DNA of 64,000 nucleotides from Ferruginibacter sp. (GCA_019638525.1 JAHBTO010000007.1:39759-103758); one strand, 5' to 3'. Shown: positions 53,377 through 62,621, counted from the stretch's first letter. Made by a program: numbers and translations. The notes: generated by a model from the letters alone, not told the origin.

Positions 53377-54324
53377 TTAATTCATCATCAATACATTTAC
53401 GCTGCGTTGTAAAATATTAAAAGCTATTTCTGCCATCAGGTTTTCTTTATCGAGGGTAGGGTTTACTTCTGTAATTTCAAAACAGCAAATCTTGCGGTTC
53501 TGCATAAATTTACTGATGATGTCTTCGGCTTCCCGTTCACGTAAGCCATTGCTTACAGGTGTTCCGGTGCCTTTTGAAATGGAAGAGTCAAGGCTGTCTA
53601 CATCAAAACTCAGGTAAATATCGGTGCAATCGCTTAAATGCCGCAACGCTTTACGGCATACATTTTCGGCGCCGGTACGTCTTACTTCCGATGTAGTAAT
53701 CACCTTCATACCATATTTATCAATCAAATGTTTTTCTTCTTTTTCAAAATCCCGTAACGAAATAAATACAACATCTTCGGGTAAAACTTTTTGGTTTATC
53801 TTACCAGTTGATTTCAATTGATCCCATTGCCTGGCTGTTTTTTCATCAAGGTCGTGCACTTTCATTTCCAAATTGTCTTCGGCAATAGAAGCTGCCATAG
53901 GCATACCATGTATATTGCCCGATGGTGTGGTGTAAGGTGTGTGTAAGTCGGCATGGGCATCAATCCAAATTACGCCAAGTTTGCTTTTTGGTTTTGCCAT
54001 TTTAATGCCGGCAATGGTACCTCCTGCATTACTGTGGTCGCCACTGAGTATTACAGGGAAAAAATGACTTTTGATTGAATCTGCTACCGCCTTACTTATC
54101 CTTTCGTACATAGTTACCATGCCCTGCATACGCTTTGCATAGGGCGATTGTATGGGTTCGTACAGCAATTTATTTTCGTCTTCAATTTTCTCAGTAGGAA
54201 AATGTACAAAGAAGTTGCTCATAAAATCGAGTGCTGCAATTTTTATAGCATCAATGCCCAGGCTGGCACCACGGGTACCGGCACCAATTTCGGATGGTAC
54301 TTCAATTATTTTTATATTCTTCAT
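53377..54324 (-). CDS. Arginase-family hydrolase
   Basis: Hydrolyses L-arginine to ornithine and urea with a binuclear manganese centre. About 315 residues from MKNIKIIEVPSEIGAGTRGA. Metal ligands are in GDHSNAGG, DAHADLHT and SFDVDSLDSSISKGTGT, all intact. The frame is open to a TTG at 54333, but the ATG at 54324 fits the family. Its 5' leader has a GGCAG/CTGCC hairpin (54337-54351). First gene of the arginase-DUF1684-CtlX operon; arginine and citrulline both yield ornithine. Confidence 0.9.
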   Translation of the reverse strand: MKNIKIIEVPSEIGAGTRGASLGIDAIKIAALDFMSNFFVHFPTEKIEDENKLLYEPIQSPYAKRMQGMVTMYERISKAVADSIKSHFFPVILSGDHSNAGGTIAGIKMAKPKSKLGVIWIDAHADLHTPYTTPSGNIHGMPMAASIAEDNLEMKVHDLDEKTARQWDQLKSTGKINQKVLPEDVVFISLRDFEKEEKHLIDKYGMKVITTSEVRRTGAENVCRKALRHLSDCTDIYLSFDVDSLDSSISKGTGTPVSNGLREREAEDIISKFMQNRKICCFEITEVNPTLDKENLMAEIAFNILQRSVNVLMMN

Positions 54325-54363
54325 ATAGCTCAAACGGGCAGTTTAGCTGCCTATTGTGAAAGC

Positions 54364-54371
54364 CAAATTTA
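54364..54371 (-). promoter_or_regulatory. -7 box of the arginase operon
   Basis: TAAATTTG on the minus strand fits TAnnTTTG, about 40 bases before the arginase ATG. The 313-base gap 54325-54637 holds this box, the short leader hairpin and the ndk terminator; the remaining AT-rich part shows nothing else. Confidence 0.5.
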
Positions 54372-54584
54372 CAACTTTCCTTTTTAAGCTATTAGCGCTG
54401 AAAAGTATATTAAGGGTTAATAGATATTTTAAAGTGAGAATGAGAAATGAAATGTATTAAAAGTATTATCAAGCCAGTTACAACAATAAATTACTTATTT
54501 ATCCGTTTAAAAATTGTAATAATCAAGCCAGCCAAATAATTATTAACTAAAAAAAACTAAACTAAGTTTGTTTGTGCTTGATTT

Positions 54585-54613
54585 AAAAAATGCCCCTGGA
54601 AAGTCAGGGGCAT
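54585..54613 (-). terminator. Terminator of ndk
   Basis: ATGCCCCTG (54590-54598) pairs with CAGGGGCAT (54605-54613); on the minus strand TTTTTT follows. It lies 25 bases after the ndk stop codon. Confidence 0.85.
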
Positions 54614-54637
54614 TGCATTATATTCAAAATTGTTGTG

Positions 54638-55054
54638 TTAAAACTGTTCAAGTTTGCTAAAGAAAAAATCACCTTCTATAACAGCATTTTCATTACTATC
54701 GCTTCCATGAATGGCATTTTCGCCGATAGAAGAAGCATATAATTTACGTATGGTACCTTCTGCTGCTTCGGCAGGATTAGTAGCGCCAATCAGTTTACGA
54801 AAATCGTCCACCGCATTTTCTTTTTCAAGTATAGCAGCTGTGATGGGGCCGCTGCTCATAAAATTTACCAGTTCGGCATAAAAAGGGCGAGCTGCATGTA
54901 CAGCATAAAATTCGCCGGCTTTTTCGGCACTCAGCTTAGTTGTCTTCATGGCTACTATACGAAAACCTGCTGCATTAATCATTTGTAAAATTGCGCCGGT
55001 ATTATTTTTTTGGGTTGCATCCGGCTTAATCATTGTGAATGTCCTGTTACTCAT
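54638..55054 (-). CDS. ndk: Nucleoside diphosphate kinase
   Basis: Equilibrates nucleoside di- and triphosphates. About 138 residues from [18 protein letters not shown]; the catalytic His is in [13 protein letters not shown] and the base-binding [20 protein letters not shown] is typical. The frame extends eight codons further (MRPKKKKK), but that start lies over the -7 box at 55076-55083, so the ATG at 55054 is right. Diverges from the DHH phosphoesterase gene. Confidence 0.96.
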   Translation of the reverse strand: MSNRTFTMIKPDATQKNNTGAILQMINAAGFRIVAMKTTKLSAEKAGEFYAVHAARPFYAELVNFMSSGPITAAILEKENAVDDFRKLIGATNPAEAAEGTIRKLYASSIGENAIHGSDSNENAVIEGDFFFSKLEQF

Positions 55055-55075
55055 TTTTTTCTTTTTTTTAGGCCG

Positions 55076-55083
55076 CAAAGATA
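55076..55083 (-). promoter_or_regulatory. -7 box of ndk
   Basis: TATCTTTG on the minus strand fits TAnnTTTG exactly, 22 bases before the ndk ATG. It rules out the longer reading frame start. Confidence 0.6.
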
Positions 55084-55178
55084 GGTGCTGAATTGGGATT
55101 TTAAATTTTTGAAACCAGGAATACTTTAAAAATATGCTATATAAACAGTTCTAATTGTTTTGTATGCTGATTTTGCCC

Positions 55179-55186
55179 TACTTTTG
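55179..55186 (+). promoter_or_regulatory. -7 box of the DHH phosphoesterase gene
   Basis: TACTTTTG fits TAnnTTTG, nine bases before the ATG at 55196; a TTG lies 21 bases upstream. The longer frame to 55160 would run through this box. Confidence 0.6.
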
Positions 55187-55195
55187 CGCCGCTTT

Positions 55196-56215
55196 ATGCA
55201 GCCAATTAAAAATATATTCCCTTTATTAACACAGCCTAAAGATGTGGTAATAACTATGCATCAAAAACCCGATGGCGATGCCATGGGATCTACATTAGCA
55301 TTATATCATTTTTTAAATAAATTAGGGCATACCTGTACTGTTATATCGCCTACCAACTGGGCTTCGTTTTTAAACTGGATGCCCGGGTGTAAGCAGGTGA
55401 TAGATTACGAATCGCAACCGGCAAAAGCCGATTTGCTAATTGACATGGCCGATTTGATTTTTTGTCTTGATTTTAATGTGCTAAGCCGTACCAAACGTAT
55501 GGAAGAGAAATTAAAAAATGCAAAAGGGCTTCGTATTTTAATTGACCACCACCGTGAACCACAAAACGAAGTTTTTACATATGGCATCAGTGATGTAAAT
55601 AAAAGCTCCACTGCCGAAATGGTTTATGATTTCATTATGGCATCGGGTCATGCTAATTTAATTGATACATCTATTGGCGAATGTTTATATGCAGGCGTAA
55701 TGACTGATACAGGTTCATTTCGTTTTCCATCTACAACTGCAAGCGTACATAAAATGGTTGCCCATTTAAAAGAAATAGGGCTAGAACATAGCCATGTGCA
55801 TGAAGAGTTGTTTGATAATTTCCTGGAAGAAAGGTTTAGGTTTATTGGGCACGTGCTTTTAAACAGGATGGAAGTTTTTTATGAATATAATACAGCGCTT
55901 ATCAGCATTCCTCAAAGCGATTTAATTAAATACAATGTAAAAACTGGCGATACAGAGGGCCTGGTGAATTATCCATTAAGTATATCGGGAATAAAGCTTG
56001 CAGCTGTAATTATAGACAGGGGAGAAGAACGTAAGAGCTCGTTTAGGAGCAAAGGCGGTTTTGATGTGAATACTTTTGCACGTAAATATTTTAACGGTGG
56101 CGGCCATTTTAATGCCGCCGGCGGTTTTAATAAAGAACCACTGGAAGAAGTGGTAAACAAGTTTAAGACTGCTATTAAAGAAAATGCAAGCCAATTAAGC
56201 AGTTATCAATTTTAA
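55196..56215 (+). CDS. DHH-family phosphoesterase (NrnA-like)
   Basis: Oligoribonuclease / pAp-phosphatase-type enzyme: it degrades short RNAs or nucleotides such as pAp. About 339 residues from MQPIKNIFPLL. The DHH metal site is in TMHQKPDGDAMGSTLALY, LIFCLDFN and LIDHHREPQN; the DHHA1 substrate domain has the GGGHFNAAGGFN motif near the C terminus. The ATG at 55196 is preferred because a -7 box ends nine bases before it, inside a longer possible frame. Followed 15 bases on by the FKBP lipoprotein gene. Confidence 0.92.
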   Translation: MQPIKNIFPLLTQPKDVVITMHQKPDGDAMGSTLALYHFLNKLGHTCTVISPTNWASFLNWMPGCKQVIDYESQPAKADLLIDMADLIFCLDFNVLSRTKRMEEKLKNAKGLRILIDHHREPQNEVFTYGISDVNKSSTAEMVYDFIMASGHANLIDTSIGECLYAGVMTDTGSFRFPSTTASVHKMVAHLKEIGLEHSHVHEELFDNFLEERFRFIGHVLLNRMEVFYEYNTALISIPQSDLIKYNVKTGDTEGLVNYPLSISGIKLAAVIIDRGEERKSSFRSKGGFDVNTFARKYFNGGGHFNAAGGFNKEPLEEVVNKFKTAIKENASQLSSYQF

Positions 56216-56230
56216 AAACAATAAAACACA

Positions 56231-57268
56231 ATGAAAAAGTTTTTTTATCTATCAGTATTTTGTGTATCGGCATTAGCAGCCTGTACCGGTGCTTTCACTA
56301 AAACAAAAGATGGTGTTGAGTATAAAATCATATCCAAAGGCGAAGGCAAAACCGTTGGGTATGGCAACTTCATCCAAATGCATATCAAGCAGGTTTACAA
56401 TAATGGTACAAAAGATACCACACTGTTGGATACAAGGGAGATGATGCCAAGGATACAGGTTTTTGACTCTATAAACACACCACTTACATACTACTTAATA
56501 ATAAGTAAGATGAAAAAAGGCGACAGCCTGGTTTTAAGATCACTTACCGATTCAGTTTATAAAAGAAATATACAGGAAATGCCTCCTTTTATGAAGAAAG
56601 GAAGATATTTATACACTTTAGTAAAGCTGGTAAATATTTTTGAAAACCAGCAACAGGCAGATAGCGCTAATAAGGCTGAAAGAGCAATAGCCAAACCAAT
56701 TATGTATAAAAAACAAATAGAAGAAATTGAAAAAGACCTTGCAACAAAAAAGCAACAGGCAGAAAAAGATGATAAACTTATACAGGAATACCTTACAAAG
56801 AATAATATAAAAGCGCAAAAAACTAAATGGGGTACTTATGTAGCTATCACAACTGAAGGAACCGGCGAAAAATTAAATTCGGATAATATTGCTGTATTAA
56901 ATTACACAGGCAGAACTTTAGACAGTGGTAAGGTTTTTGACAGTAATACTGACCCTAAATTTAAGCACGTAGAACCTTTAGAAGTAAACCTTGGGCAGTT
57001 TGGTGGAATGATTTTAGGCTTTACAGATGCTTTACTGCAGATGAAAAAAGGCACTAAGGCAACTATATATATTCCATCGGTATTGGCTTATGGTGCTACA
57101 GGCAGGGGAGAAAACATAAAACCAAATGAAAATTTAATTTTTGATATTGATGTTACTGATGCTACCACCGAAGAAGAAGCAATAGCCAAACAACAGGCTT
57201 TGCAGGATAAGATGATTCAGGAACAAAAAAGAGTAGCCGATAGTTTACAAAAAGCTTCAAAAAAATAA
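56231..57268 (+). CDS. Lipoprotein with two FKBP-type isomerase domains
   Basis: A 345-residue lipoprotein (lipobox SALAAC near residue 18). Two FKBP domains are visible: an N-terminal, divergent one (about residues 30-135, GKTVGYGNFIQMHIKQVYNN) and a C-terminal, canonical one (about 205-315: IAVLNYTGRTLDSGKVFDSN, IPSVLAYGATGRGENIKPN). They are joined by a highly charged coiled-coil-like linker (KKQIEEIEKDLATKKQQAEK). Likely an envelope folding factor or chaperone. Shares the transcript with the DHH gene. Terminator follows. Confidence 0.9.
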   Translation: MKKFFYLSVFCVSALAACTGAFTKTKDGVEYKIISKGEGKTVGYGNFIQMHIKQVYNNGTKDTTLLDTREMMPRIQVFDSINTPLTYYLIISKMKKGDSLVLRSLTDSVYKRNIQEMPPFMKKGRYLYTLVKLVNIFENQQQADSANKAERAIAKPIMYKKQIEEIEKDLATKKQQAEKDDKLIQEYLTKNNIKAQKTKWGTYVAITTEGTGEKLNSDNIAVLNYTGRTLDSGKVFDSNTDPKFKHVEPLEVNLGQFGGMILGFTDALLQMKKGTKATIYIPSVLAYGATGRGENIKPNENLIFDIDVTDATTEEEAIAKQQALQDKMIQEQKRVADSLQKASKK

Positions 57269-57297
57269 ACTTAACATAAGCAGTAAAAACTTTATTT

Positions 57298-57328
57298 AAA
57301 GGCTCAATCATCCAGGATTGAGCCTTTT
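57298..57328 (+). terminator. Rho-independent terminator of the FKBP gene
   Basis: AAAGGCTCAATC (57298-57309) pairs perfectly with GATTGAGCCTTT (57316-57327), followed by T-rich sequence. Confidence 0.85.
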
Positions 57329-57362
57329 ATTTATGGTGGGTTTATATTCATTTAAATAAAAT

Positions 57363-57370
57363 TAACTTTG
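57363..57370 (+). promoter_or_regulatory. -7 box of rnpB
   Basis: TAACTTTG fits TAnnTTTG and ends three bases before the first base of the RNase P RNA P1 helix. Confidence 0.6.
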
Positions 57371-57372
57371 CA

Positions 57373-57804
57373 TTTTATCAGCCGGGTTATCGTTCTTCAT
57401 TTTTGTTGAGGAAAGGAAAGTCCGGACAGCAAAGGGCCATACACCGGTTAATAGCCGGCTCCTTGTAAAAGGGAAGAGAAAGTGCCACAGAAAATAACCT
57501 CCCAAATTTTGGGAAAGGGTGAAAATGTGAGGTAAGAGCTCACAGGTTTTTGCAGTAATGCATTTACCGGGTAAACCTTGTATGCTGTAATGCCACGTAA
57601 ATTCCGGTTTTGCTTTCGGTTGAATTTTTTCAATTGCAAAGCAAAGTTAGTTGCCCGTTAACAACATCGTTTGATGTGCCGGGAAGGGTAGGCAGCAAGA
57701 TTGTAACAGTAATGTTGCAACCAGATAAATGATAACCGGGTTGCTTTTATGCATTTACCTCTGTATAAAACAACTTACAGAATCCGGCTTACAGGCTGAT
57801 AAAA
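57373..57804 (+). ncRNA. rnpB: RNase P RNA, bacterial type A
   Basis: The catalytic RNA that trims tRNA 5' ends. The diagnostic 5' core (GAGGAAAGGAAAGTCCGGAC, 57408-57427) and the 3' core (ACAGAATCCGGCTTACAGG) are present. Ends were set by the P1 helix: TTTTATCAGCC (57373-57383) pairs fully with GGCTGATAAAA (57794-57804), 11 bp, giving about 432 nucleotides. A -7 box sits three bases upstream and a terminator 10 bases downstream. Internal hairpins are seen near 57508. No protein gene overlaps it. Confidence 0.95.
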
Positions 57805-57813
57805 TTTTATTTT

Positions 57814-57860
57814 TTGCCGGGAAGTATTGGGTTAAAAACCTTGTTTCCCGGCAATTTTAA
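57814..57860 (+). terminator. Terminator of rnpB
   Basis: TTGCCGGGAA (57814-57823) pairs with TTCCCGGCAA (57845-57854), enclosing a GGGTTAAAAACCTT minor hairpin, then TTTTAATT. It closes the RNase P RNA transcript. Confidence 0.75.
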
Positions 57861-57879
57861 TTATACAATGTTTTAAAAA

Positions 57880-58902
57880 TTATTTAAAACTTCCAGCATC
57901 TACATCTTTAATAAATTGTATCAACCCCGGAAAATAATTCGGCTGATCATCATACATATCCATGTGGCTGCCCTGCGGGCATAATAAAAACCGGCCATGC
58001 TGTACCTGTGTACTCATCCATTTCATGTGTTCAGGGTCCATCGTATCAAAAGTGCTGCCAATGGTTAATGTGGGAGTTTTTATTTTTGGCAGTTCTTTGC
58101 TTACATCCCAGTTAGCTAATTTACCAGCAATGCCAAATTCGCTTGGCCCCTGCATGGTTACGTATAAATTGTGGTTAATTTTTGCAAAAGATCGGTTCAT
58201 CGGTTCGGGCCATTTGTCTAATGGGATGCGGCAAATATGTTTAGCATAAAAATTAGGCATCAGCAGTTCCATGTACTTAGGATTTTCAAAATCGCCTTTA
58301 GCTTCTATTTGCCTTATTGTATCTAAAATTTTTGGATCAAATTGTGGCGCTAACACATCCTGTGCATATTTTCCATAAGCCGGGCAACTGCTCATCATAT
58401 TGCTTATGATTAGGCCTTTTATATTATCCTGGTACTTTAAAGCATACTGCATGGCCAGAACACCACCCCAACTATGCCCCAATAAATAAAAATTATCCTT
58501 ATTTAAACCAAGGGCTGTACGTACCTGCTCAACTTCTTCCACGAATCTTGGCAAATCCCACATGCTTGTATCTTTAGGATTGTCTGATAATCCACAACCC
58601 AACTGATCATAATAAATTATTTCAAAACCTTCGGGCAACAAAAAATTTTCAAAACATTCAAAATATTCATGCGTGGCGCCGGGGCCTCCATTAAGTAACA
58701 ACAATTTTATTTTGGGGTTATTGCCAATGCTTTTTGTCCATACATTGAATTTGCCCTTTGGCGTTTCAATTGGTATCACTTTTACTCCACCTGTTTGTAT
58801 TTGTTTATACAGGTTAGATGTGGGTACTTCTGCTGCCGGTTTTTTTTGGTTGTTGCAACCGAACAATACAATTGCACACAACAGGTAAAGCATCTTCTTC
58901 AT
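57880..58902 (-). CDS. Alpha/beta hydrolase lipoprotein, prolyl iminopeptidase family
   Basis: A 340-residue lipoprotein (lipobox VLFGC) of the S33 peptidase-like alpha/beta hydrolase family. Visible parts are the oxyanion loop LLLNGGPGATHEYF, the nucleophile elbow GHSWGGVLAMQYA, and the catalytic Asp (FDTMDPEHMKWM) and His (CPQGSHMDMYDDQP). Characterised relatives remove N-terminal proline, but esterases share the fold. Last gene of the operon with nucleoside phosphorylase, dapF, corA and the NUDIX-GNAT gene; 22 bases from the latter. Confidence 0.87.
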   Translation of the reverse strand: MKKMLYLLCAIVLFGCNNQKKPAAEVPTSNLYKQIQTGGVKVIPIETPKGKFNVWTKSIGNNPKIKLLLLNGGPGATHEYFECFENFLLPEGFEIIYYDQLGCGLSDNPKDTSMWDLPRFVEEVEQVRTALGLNKDNFYLLGHSWGGVLAMQYALKYQDNIKGLIISNMMSSCPAYGKYAQDVLAPQFDPKILDTIRQIEAKGDFENPKYMELLMPNFYAKHICRIPLDKWPEPMNRSFAKINHNLYVTMQGPSEFGIAGKLANWDVSKELPKIKTPTLTIGSTFDTMDPEHMKWMSTQVQHGRFLLCPQGSHMDMYDDQPNYFPGLIQFIKDVDAGSFK

Positions 58903-58924
58903 AAGTAAAATTTATAGTTTGATT

Positions 58925-59995
58925 TTAATATTGCCCGTTTTTAAATTCTTTAAAGTAAGAATCTTTTATTTGTGGCCATTCTTCTTTTATAAAACTAAAA
59001 TACACTGTATCTCTAATTACACCATCTTCATTTATCATGTGATTCCTGAAAATGCCTTCTTTGGTGGCGCCTATCTTTAACATGGCGCCCTGCGATTTTA
59101 TGTTGAGAGAGCTTGTCTTTAATTCAATCCTGTTTAAACCAAGTGTTTCAAATCCATAAGATAGCAATAATATTTTAGTGGCTTTATTGATACCACTGCG
59201 TTGTAAAGCCGGATGGTACCAAGTCCATCCAATCTCTAATCGTTTATTGGGGAACGAAATATTTGCATAACGGGTACAGCCTGCATACCTGTTTTCCTGA
59301 ATATCAAAAATTGCAAAAGGGTAGGATAGTCCTGATTTTCTTTCGGCAAGCGCCGTATCAAAATACTTTCTGAAATCTTCCTCGCTTTTTATTTTGGTGC
59401 CGGTAAATTCCCATAGCTCTTTATGCATGGTAATGGGCAGTAAATCATTATAGTGTTTTTCAGATAATGGTTCAAGTTTAGAACGGTTATTTTGTAATAC
59501 AATTTCTTTATTAAAAAAATCATCATTATTTACTTGTAAACTTTGGTTTTTCAGAATGTTTACCACAATCTTATCAATGGGCAGGCTTACAATATCTTCG
59601 CAAACATCATCCCAGTTTACAAAACGAAAAGTTTCGGTCTCGCCGGTTTCGGCATACATCTTTAATTGCTGTTCATCAAAGTCAAATGGCTTGTTACGTA
59701 TGGGTGCAGTTATGGGTTCAAGCGCTTCTACAAAATAATAAATTGAAATAATTTGGTGTGCCGGGTTAAAAGCACTTTGCTGGAAATAGTCGGTAGTGTA
59801 AATATGTGTACCCACCTTTACTTTTAGGTTCATTTCCTCCAAAAATTCCCTCTGCAGGCAATCCCTTGTTCCTTCGCCGGGTTCTAATCCACCGCCGGGA
59901 AATTTGCTGTAAAAATTTCCCCGTATGTATTCATCGCTTACCAGCAATTGGTTTTTATTATTTATTAAAATACCGTAAACTCTAATATTGAACAT
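58925..59995 (-). CDS. NUDIX hydrolase - GNAT acetyltransferase fusion
   Basis: A 356-residue two-domain protein. Residues 1-160 are a NUDIX hydrolase with the NUDIX box at 35-57 (GGLEPGEGTRDCLQREFLEE, then MNL in place of xGU), which hydrolyses nucleoside diphosphate-linked substrates. Residues 165-345 are a RimJ/RimL-type GNAT N-acetyltransferase (YAGCTRYANISFPNKRLEIG, the acetyl-CoA site HPALQRSGINKATKIL, and FETLGLNRIELKTSS). The two domains are continuous in frame, so the fusion is real, not a miscall. Substrates are unknown. It lies four bases downstream of corA. Confidence 0.88.
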   Translation of the reverse strand: MFNIRVYGILINNKNQLLVSDEYIRGNFYSKFPGGGLEPGEGTRDCLQREFLEEMNLKVKVGTHIYTTDYFQQSAFNPAHQIISIYYFVEALEPITAPIRNKPFDFDEQQLKMYAETGETETFRFVNWDDVCEDIVSLPIDKIVVNILKNQSLQVNNDDFFNKEIVLQNNRSKLEPLSEKHYNDLLPITMHKELWEFTGTKIKSEEDFRKYFDTALAERKSGLSYPFAIFDIQENRYAGCTRYANISFPNKRLEIGWTWYHPALQRSGINKATKILLLSYGFETLGLNRIELKTSSLNIKSQGAMLKIGATKEGIFRNHMINEDGVIRDTVYFSFIKEEWPQIKDSYFKEFKNGQY

Positions 59996-59999
59996 GCTT

Positions 60000-60938
60000 T
60001 TATTTTCTTATTCTTTTTGCATAATTACGTACTGCTATTACAAGTATAATGATAGATAAAATTACCGGGAGCCAAAAAGCAAGGTGGCTGTCTTTGTATG
60101 GGATAGGTACATTCATACCATAAATGCTGGCAATTAAAACCGGTACGCTTAAAAATATGGTAAGTGTTGTAAGTCTTTTCAAAACATCGTTCTGGTTATT
60201 GCTGATGATACTGGCAAAAGCATCAAGTGTACTGCTAAGGATATTGGTGTATGTAGTTGCCATCTCAAGCGCCTGCGATGTTTCTACTATCAAATCTTCT
60301 AACAGGTCTCTTTCTTCTTCATTTAATTGTAAAAGATTGGTACGGCTTATTTTCATCATCAGCAATTCGTTGCTGCGTAATGCAGTAATAAAGTAAACAA
60401 AACTTTTTTGGATACGCATCAATTGCAGCAATTCTTCATTACGGTTGCTGGCATACAGTTTTTGTTCAAGGCTGTTTCGGCGAGTGTTTATTTCTTTCAG
60501 GTAATCCTGGAAATTGTTTGTTATCTTTTCAAATATCTTAAGCACCATCATGTTCATCCTGTCGGGATTTCGGTGTTGAAAAGTGTTCAGGAATTTTTTG
60601 ATGGCTTCGTTTTCAAATGAGTTTACCGTTACAATTTGCTGATGCGTTAATATAATACAAATAGGAATGGTTATGTAAAATGCATCGCTCAGGTTAAACG
60701 AATTGTTTTCGGTTGGGGTTTTAATTACAATAAGTTTTACATTGTCTTCAATCTCGTAACGGCTACGTTCATCAATATCGAGCGAATCTGTTAAAAAATC
60801 TGCCGGTATATTCATCGTTTCACTCAGTTCAATAAATTCTTCCTGCTTAAGAGGTGGTAATACATTTACCCAAACGGCATTGTCGGCGTTATCAATTGCA
60901 ATGGTTTTTTGTTCGGTATTTTTAAAATATTGTATCAT
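60000..60938 (-). CDS. corA: CorA-type magnesium/cobalt transporter
   Basis: A 312-residue channel: a large cytoplasmic alpha/beta and coiled-coil N terminus, then two C-terminal membrane helices with the essential GMN signature (IYGMNVPIPYKDS) between them. The N-terminal domain senses Mg2+; the pore is a pentamer. It is in a minus-strand operon, 16 bases after dapF and four before the NUDIX-GNAT gene. Confident. Confidence 0.94.
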   Translation of the reverse strand: MIQYFKNTEQKTIAIDNADNAVWVNVLPPLKQEEFIELSETMNIPADFLTDSLDIDERSRYEIEDNVKLIVIKTPTENNSFNLSDAFYITIPICIILTHQQIVTVNSFENEAIKKFLNTFQHRNPDRMNMMVLKIFEKITNNFQDYLKEINTRRNSLEQKLYASNRNEELLQLMRIQKSFVYFITALRSNELLMMKISRTNLLQLNEEERDLLEDLIVETSQALEMATTYTNILSSTLDAFASIISNNQNDVLKRLTTLTIFLSVPVLIASIYGMNVPIPYKDSHLAFWLPVILSIIILVIAVRNYAKRIRK

Positions 60939-60954
60939 TAATTAACAGTCTTTT

Positions 60955-61737
60955 TCAAACTTCAATTTCGCCTTTATAAACCATAATTGCCGGGCCGCAC
61001 AATAAAATGTTTTCAAAATGTTCGTCATCAATTTTATTGTATTCCACACTTAAATTTCCACCTGCTGTTTTTACTTCTACACGGTTAAAGCCTTTGTCGT
61101 TGTGTGCAAACATTAATGCCGAAGCGGTAACGCCGGTGCCGCAACTTAGTGTTTCATCTTCAACACCACGTTCGTATGTGCGAACATAAATGCCATCTTC
61201 TTCGGCTGGCTCGGCAAAATTTACATTAATACCTTCTTTTTTAAACTGTTTGCTGTAGCGAATCTCACGGCCGGCTTCCACCACATTTATATCGGCTACA
61301 TTACTGGCAAATTTTACATAATGAGGCGACCCGGTATTTAGAATGGCATAGCCCGGGTATAGTTTTACTTCGTTAACATTTTGCATTTTTAATCTTACCA
61401 TCCCATGCATATCAATATCGGCTTCGTGTAAACCATCTACAGCCATAAACCGATAGGTAACTTTATACATGCCCTGGTCTTTTGCAAATTTTACAATACA
61501 CCGGCCGCCATTGCCACACATACTACCCGGTAAGCCATCGGCGTTGTAATAAATCATTTCAAAATCAAGGGTGTTGTGTTTGTTTATAAGCATTAAGCCA
61601 TCGGCACCTACACCAAATCTTCGGTTACAAATAAATTTTACCTGGGCATTAGTGAGTCCACTATATTTTTCATCCCGGTTTTCCAGTATAACAAAATCAT
61701 TACCTGCACCCTGGTATTTATAAAATTCTATTTTCAT
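60955..61737 (-). CDS. dapF: Diaminopimelate epimerase
   Basis: Converts LL-diaminopimelate to meso-DAP, the precursor of lysine and of the peptidoglycan cross-link. The 260 residues begin MKIEFYKYQGAGNDFVILE; the two catalytic Cys are in GSMCGNGGRCIVKFAKD and LSCGTGVTASALMFA, both intact. Second gene of the operon, two bases after the nucleoside phosphorylase gene and 16 before corA. Secure. Confidence 0.96.
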   Translation of the reverse strand: MKIEFYKYQGAGNDFVILENRDEKYSGLTNAQVKFICNRRFGVGADGLMLINKHNTLDFEMIYYNADGLPGSMCGNGGRCIVKFAKDQGMYKVTYRFMAVDGLHEADIDMHGMVRLKMQNVNEVKLYPGYAILNTGSPHYVKFASNVADINVVEAGREIRYSKQFKKEGINVNFAEPAEEDGIYVRTYERGVEDETLSCGTGVTASALMFAHNDKGFNRVEVKTAGGNLSVEYNKIDDEHFENILLCGPAIMVYKGEIEV

Positions 61738-61739
61738 TT

Positions 61740-62621
61740 TTATATGCTTGATTCTGCAATTACCTGCAGCGATTGTTTAATTAAATTTTCTACCGTTTTG
61801 CTTCCGTCTTTTGTAAATTCTTTGCTTATTCGGTTGGCAACAATGGTACTCAGGCTTAGGCAGTGGTGGCCCAATGCTTTTCCCAAACCATATATGGCCG
61901 AAGTTTCCATTTCAAAATTAGTAATACGATAGTTACCAAAACTAAAGTTTGTAAGATTATCAATTAAATGCGGATGGCCAAGGCCCAGGCGTAGTATGCG
62001 TCCCTGCGGGCCATAAAAACCCGGGCAGGTAACCGTAATGCCCTGGTGATAGTTGTTGGTAAAATGTTTTATGAGCGAAGCGCTTGCCATGTTTATATAT
62101 GGCGAAATTTTACCCGAATTTAATTGTGTGTGCGTATTAAAGGCCTGTATCAATTGTTTTTCTTCTTCATTATTTTCCATACGGTAAAAATGCATGAGGT
62201 TATCGAGGCCAAGGCCATGTGTACTGGCAACAAAACTATCTACAGGAATATCTTTTTGCAAAGAGCCTGTTGTACCCAGGCGAATGATATTAAGGCTGGT
62301 AAGTTCTTCTTTTATTAATCTTGTTTCAAAATCAATATTTACCAAAGCATCCAGTTCGTTAAATACAATGTCAATATTGTCGGGGCCAATGCCGGTGCTT
62401 ACACAACTAATTCTTTTGTTGCCAATATTACCTGTATGTGTTATAAATTCACGATGCCTGTTTTTACATTCAATCTTGTCGAAATATTTACTTACTTCTG
62501 CAACCCTGTCGGGGTCGCCAACTGTAATAATGGTTGTAGCCAGTTCTTCTGGCCGGCAATTAAGGTGATAAACAGCGCCACGGCTATTGATGATTAATTC
62601 TGATTCGGCAATCCTGCTCAT
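61740..62621 (-). CDS. Nucleoside phosphorylase (uridine phosphorylase-like)
   Basis: Cleaves nucleosides with phosphate in salvage. The 293-residue protein has ATTIITVGDPDRVAEVSKYF (phosphate site), VSTGIGPDNIDIVFNELDAL, and NFEMETSAIYGLGKALGHHC, which is the ribose/base site with the Glu-Met-Glu typical of the UDP/DeoD family; the sequence is closest to uridine phosphorylase. First gene of the five-gene minus-strand operon. The exact nucleoside is not certain. Confidence 0.87.
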   Translation of the reverse strand: MSRIAESELIINSRGAVYHLNCRPEELATTIITVGDPDRVAEVSKYFDKIECKNRHREFITHTGNIGNKRISCVSTGIGPDNIDIVFNELDALVNIDFETRLIKEELTSLNIIRLGTTGSLQKDIPVDSFVASTHGLGLDNLMHFYRMENNEEEKQLIQAFNTHTQLNSGKISPYINMASASLIKHFTNNYHQGITVTCPGFYGPQGRILRLGLGHPHLIDNLTNFSFGNYRITNFEMETSAIYGLGKALGHHCLSLSTIVANRISKEFTKDGSKTVENLIKQSLQVIAESSI

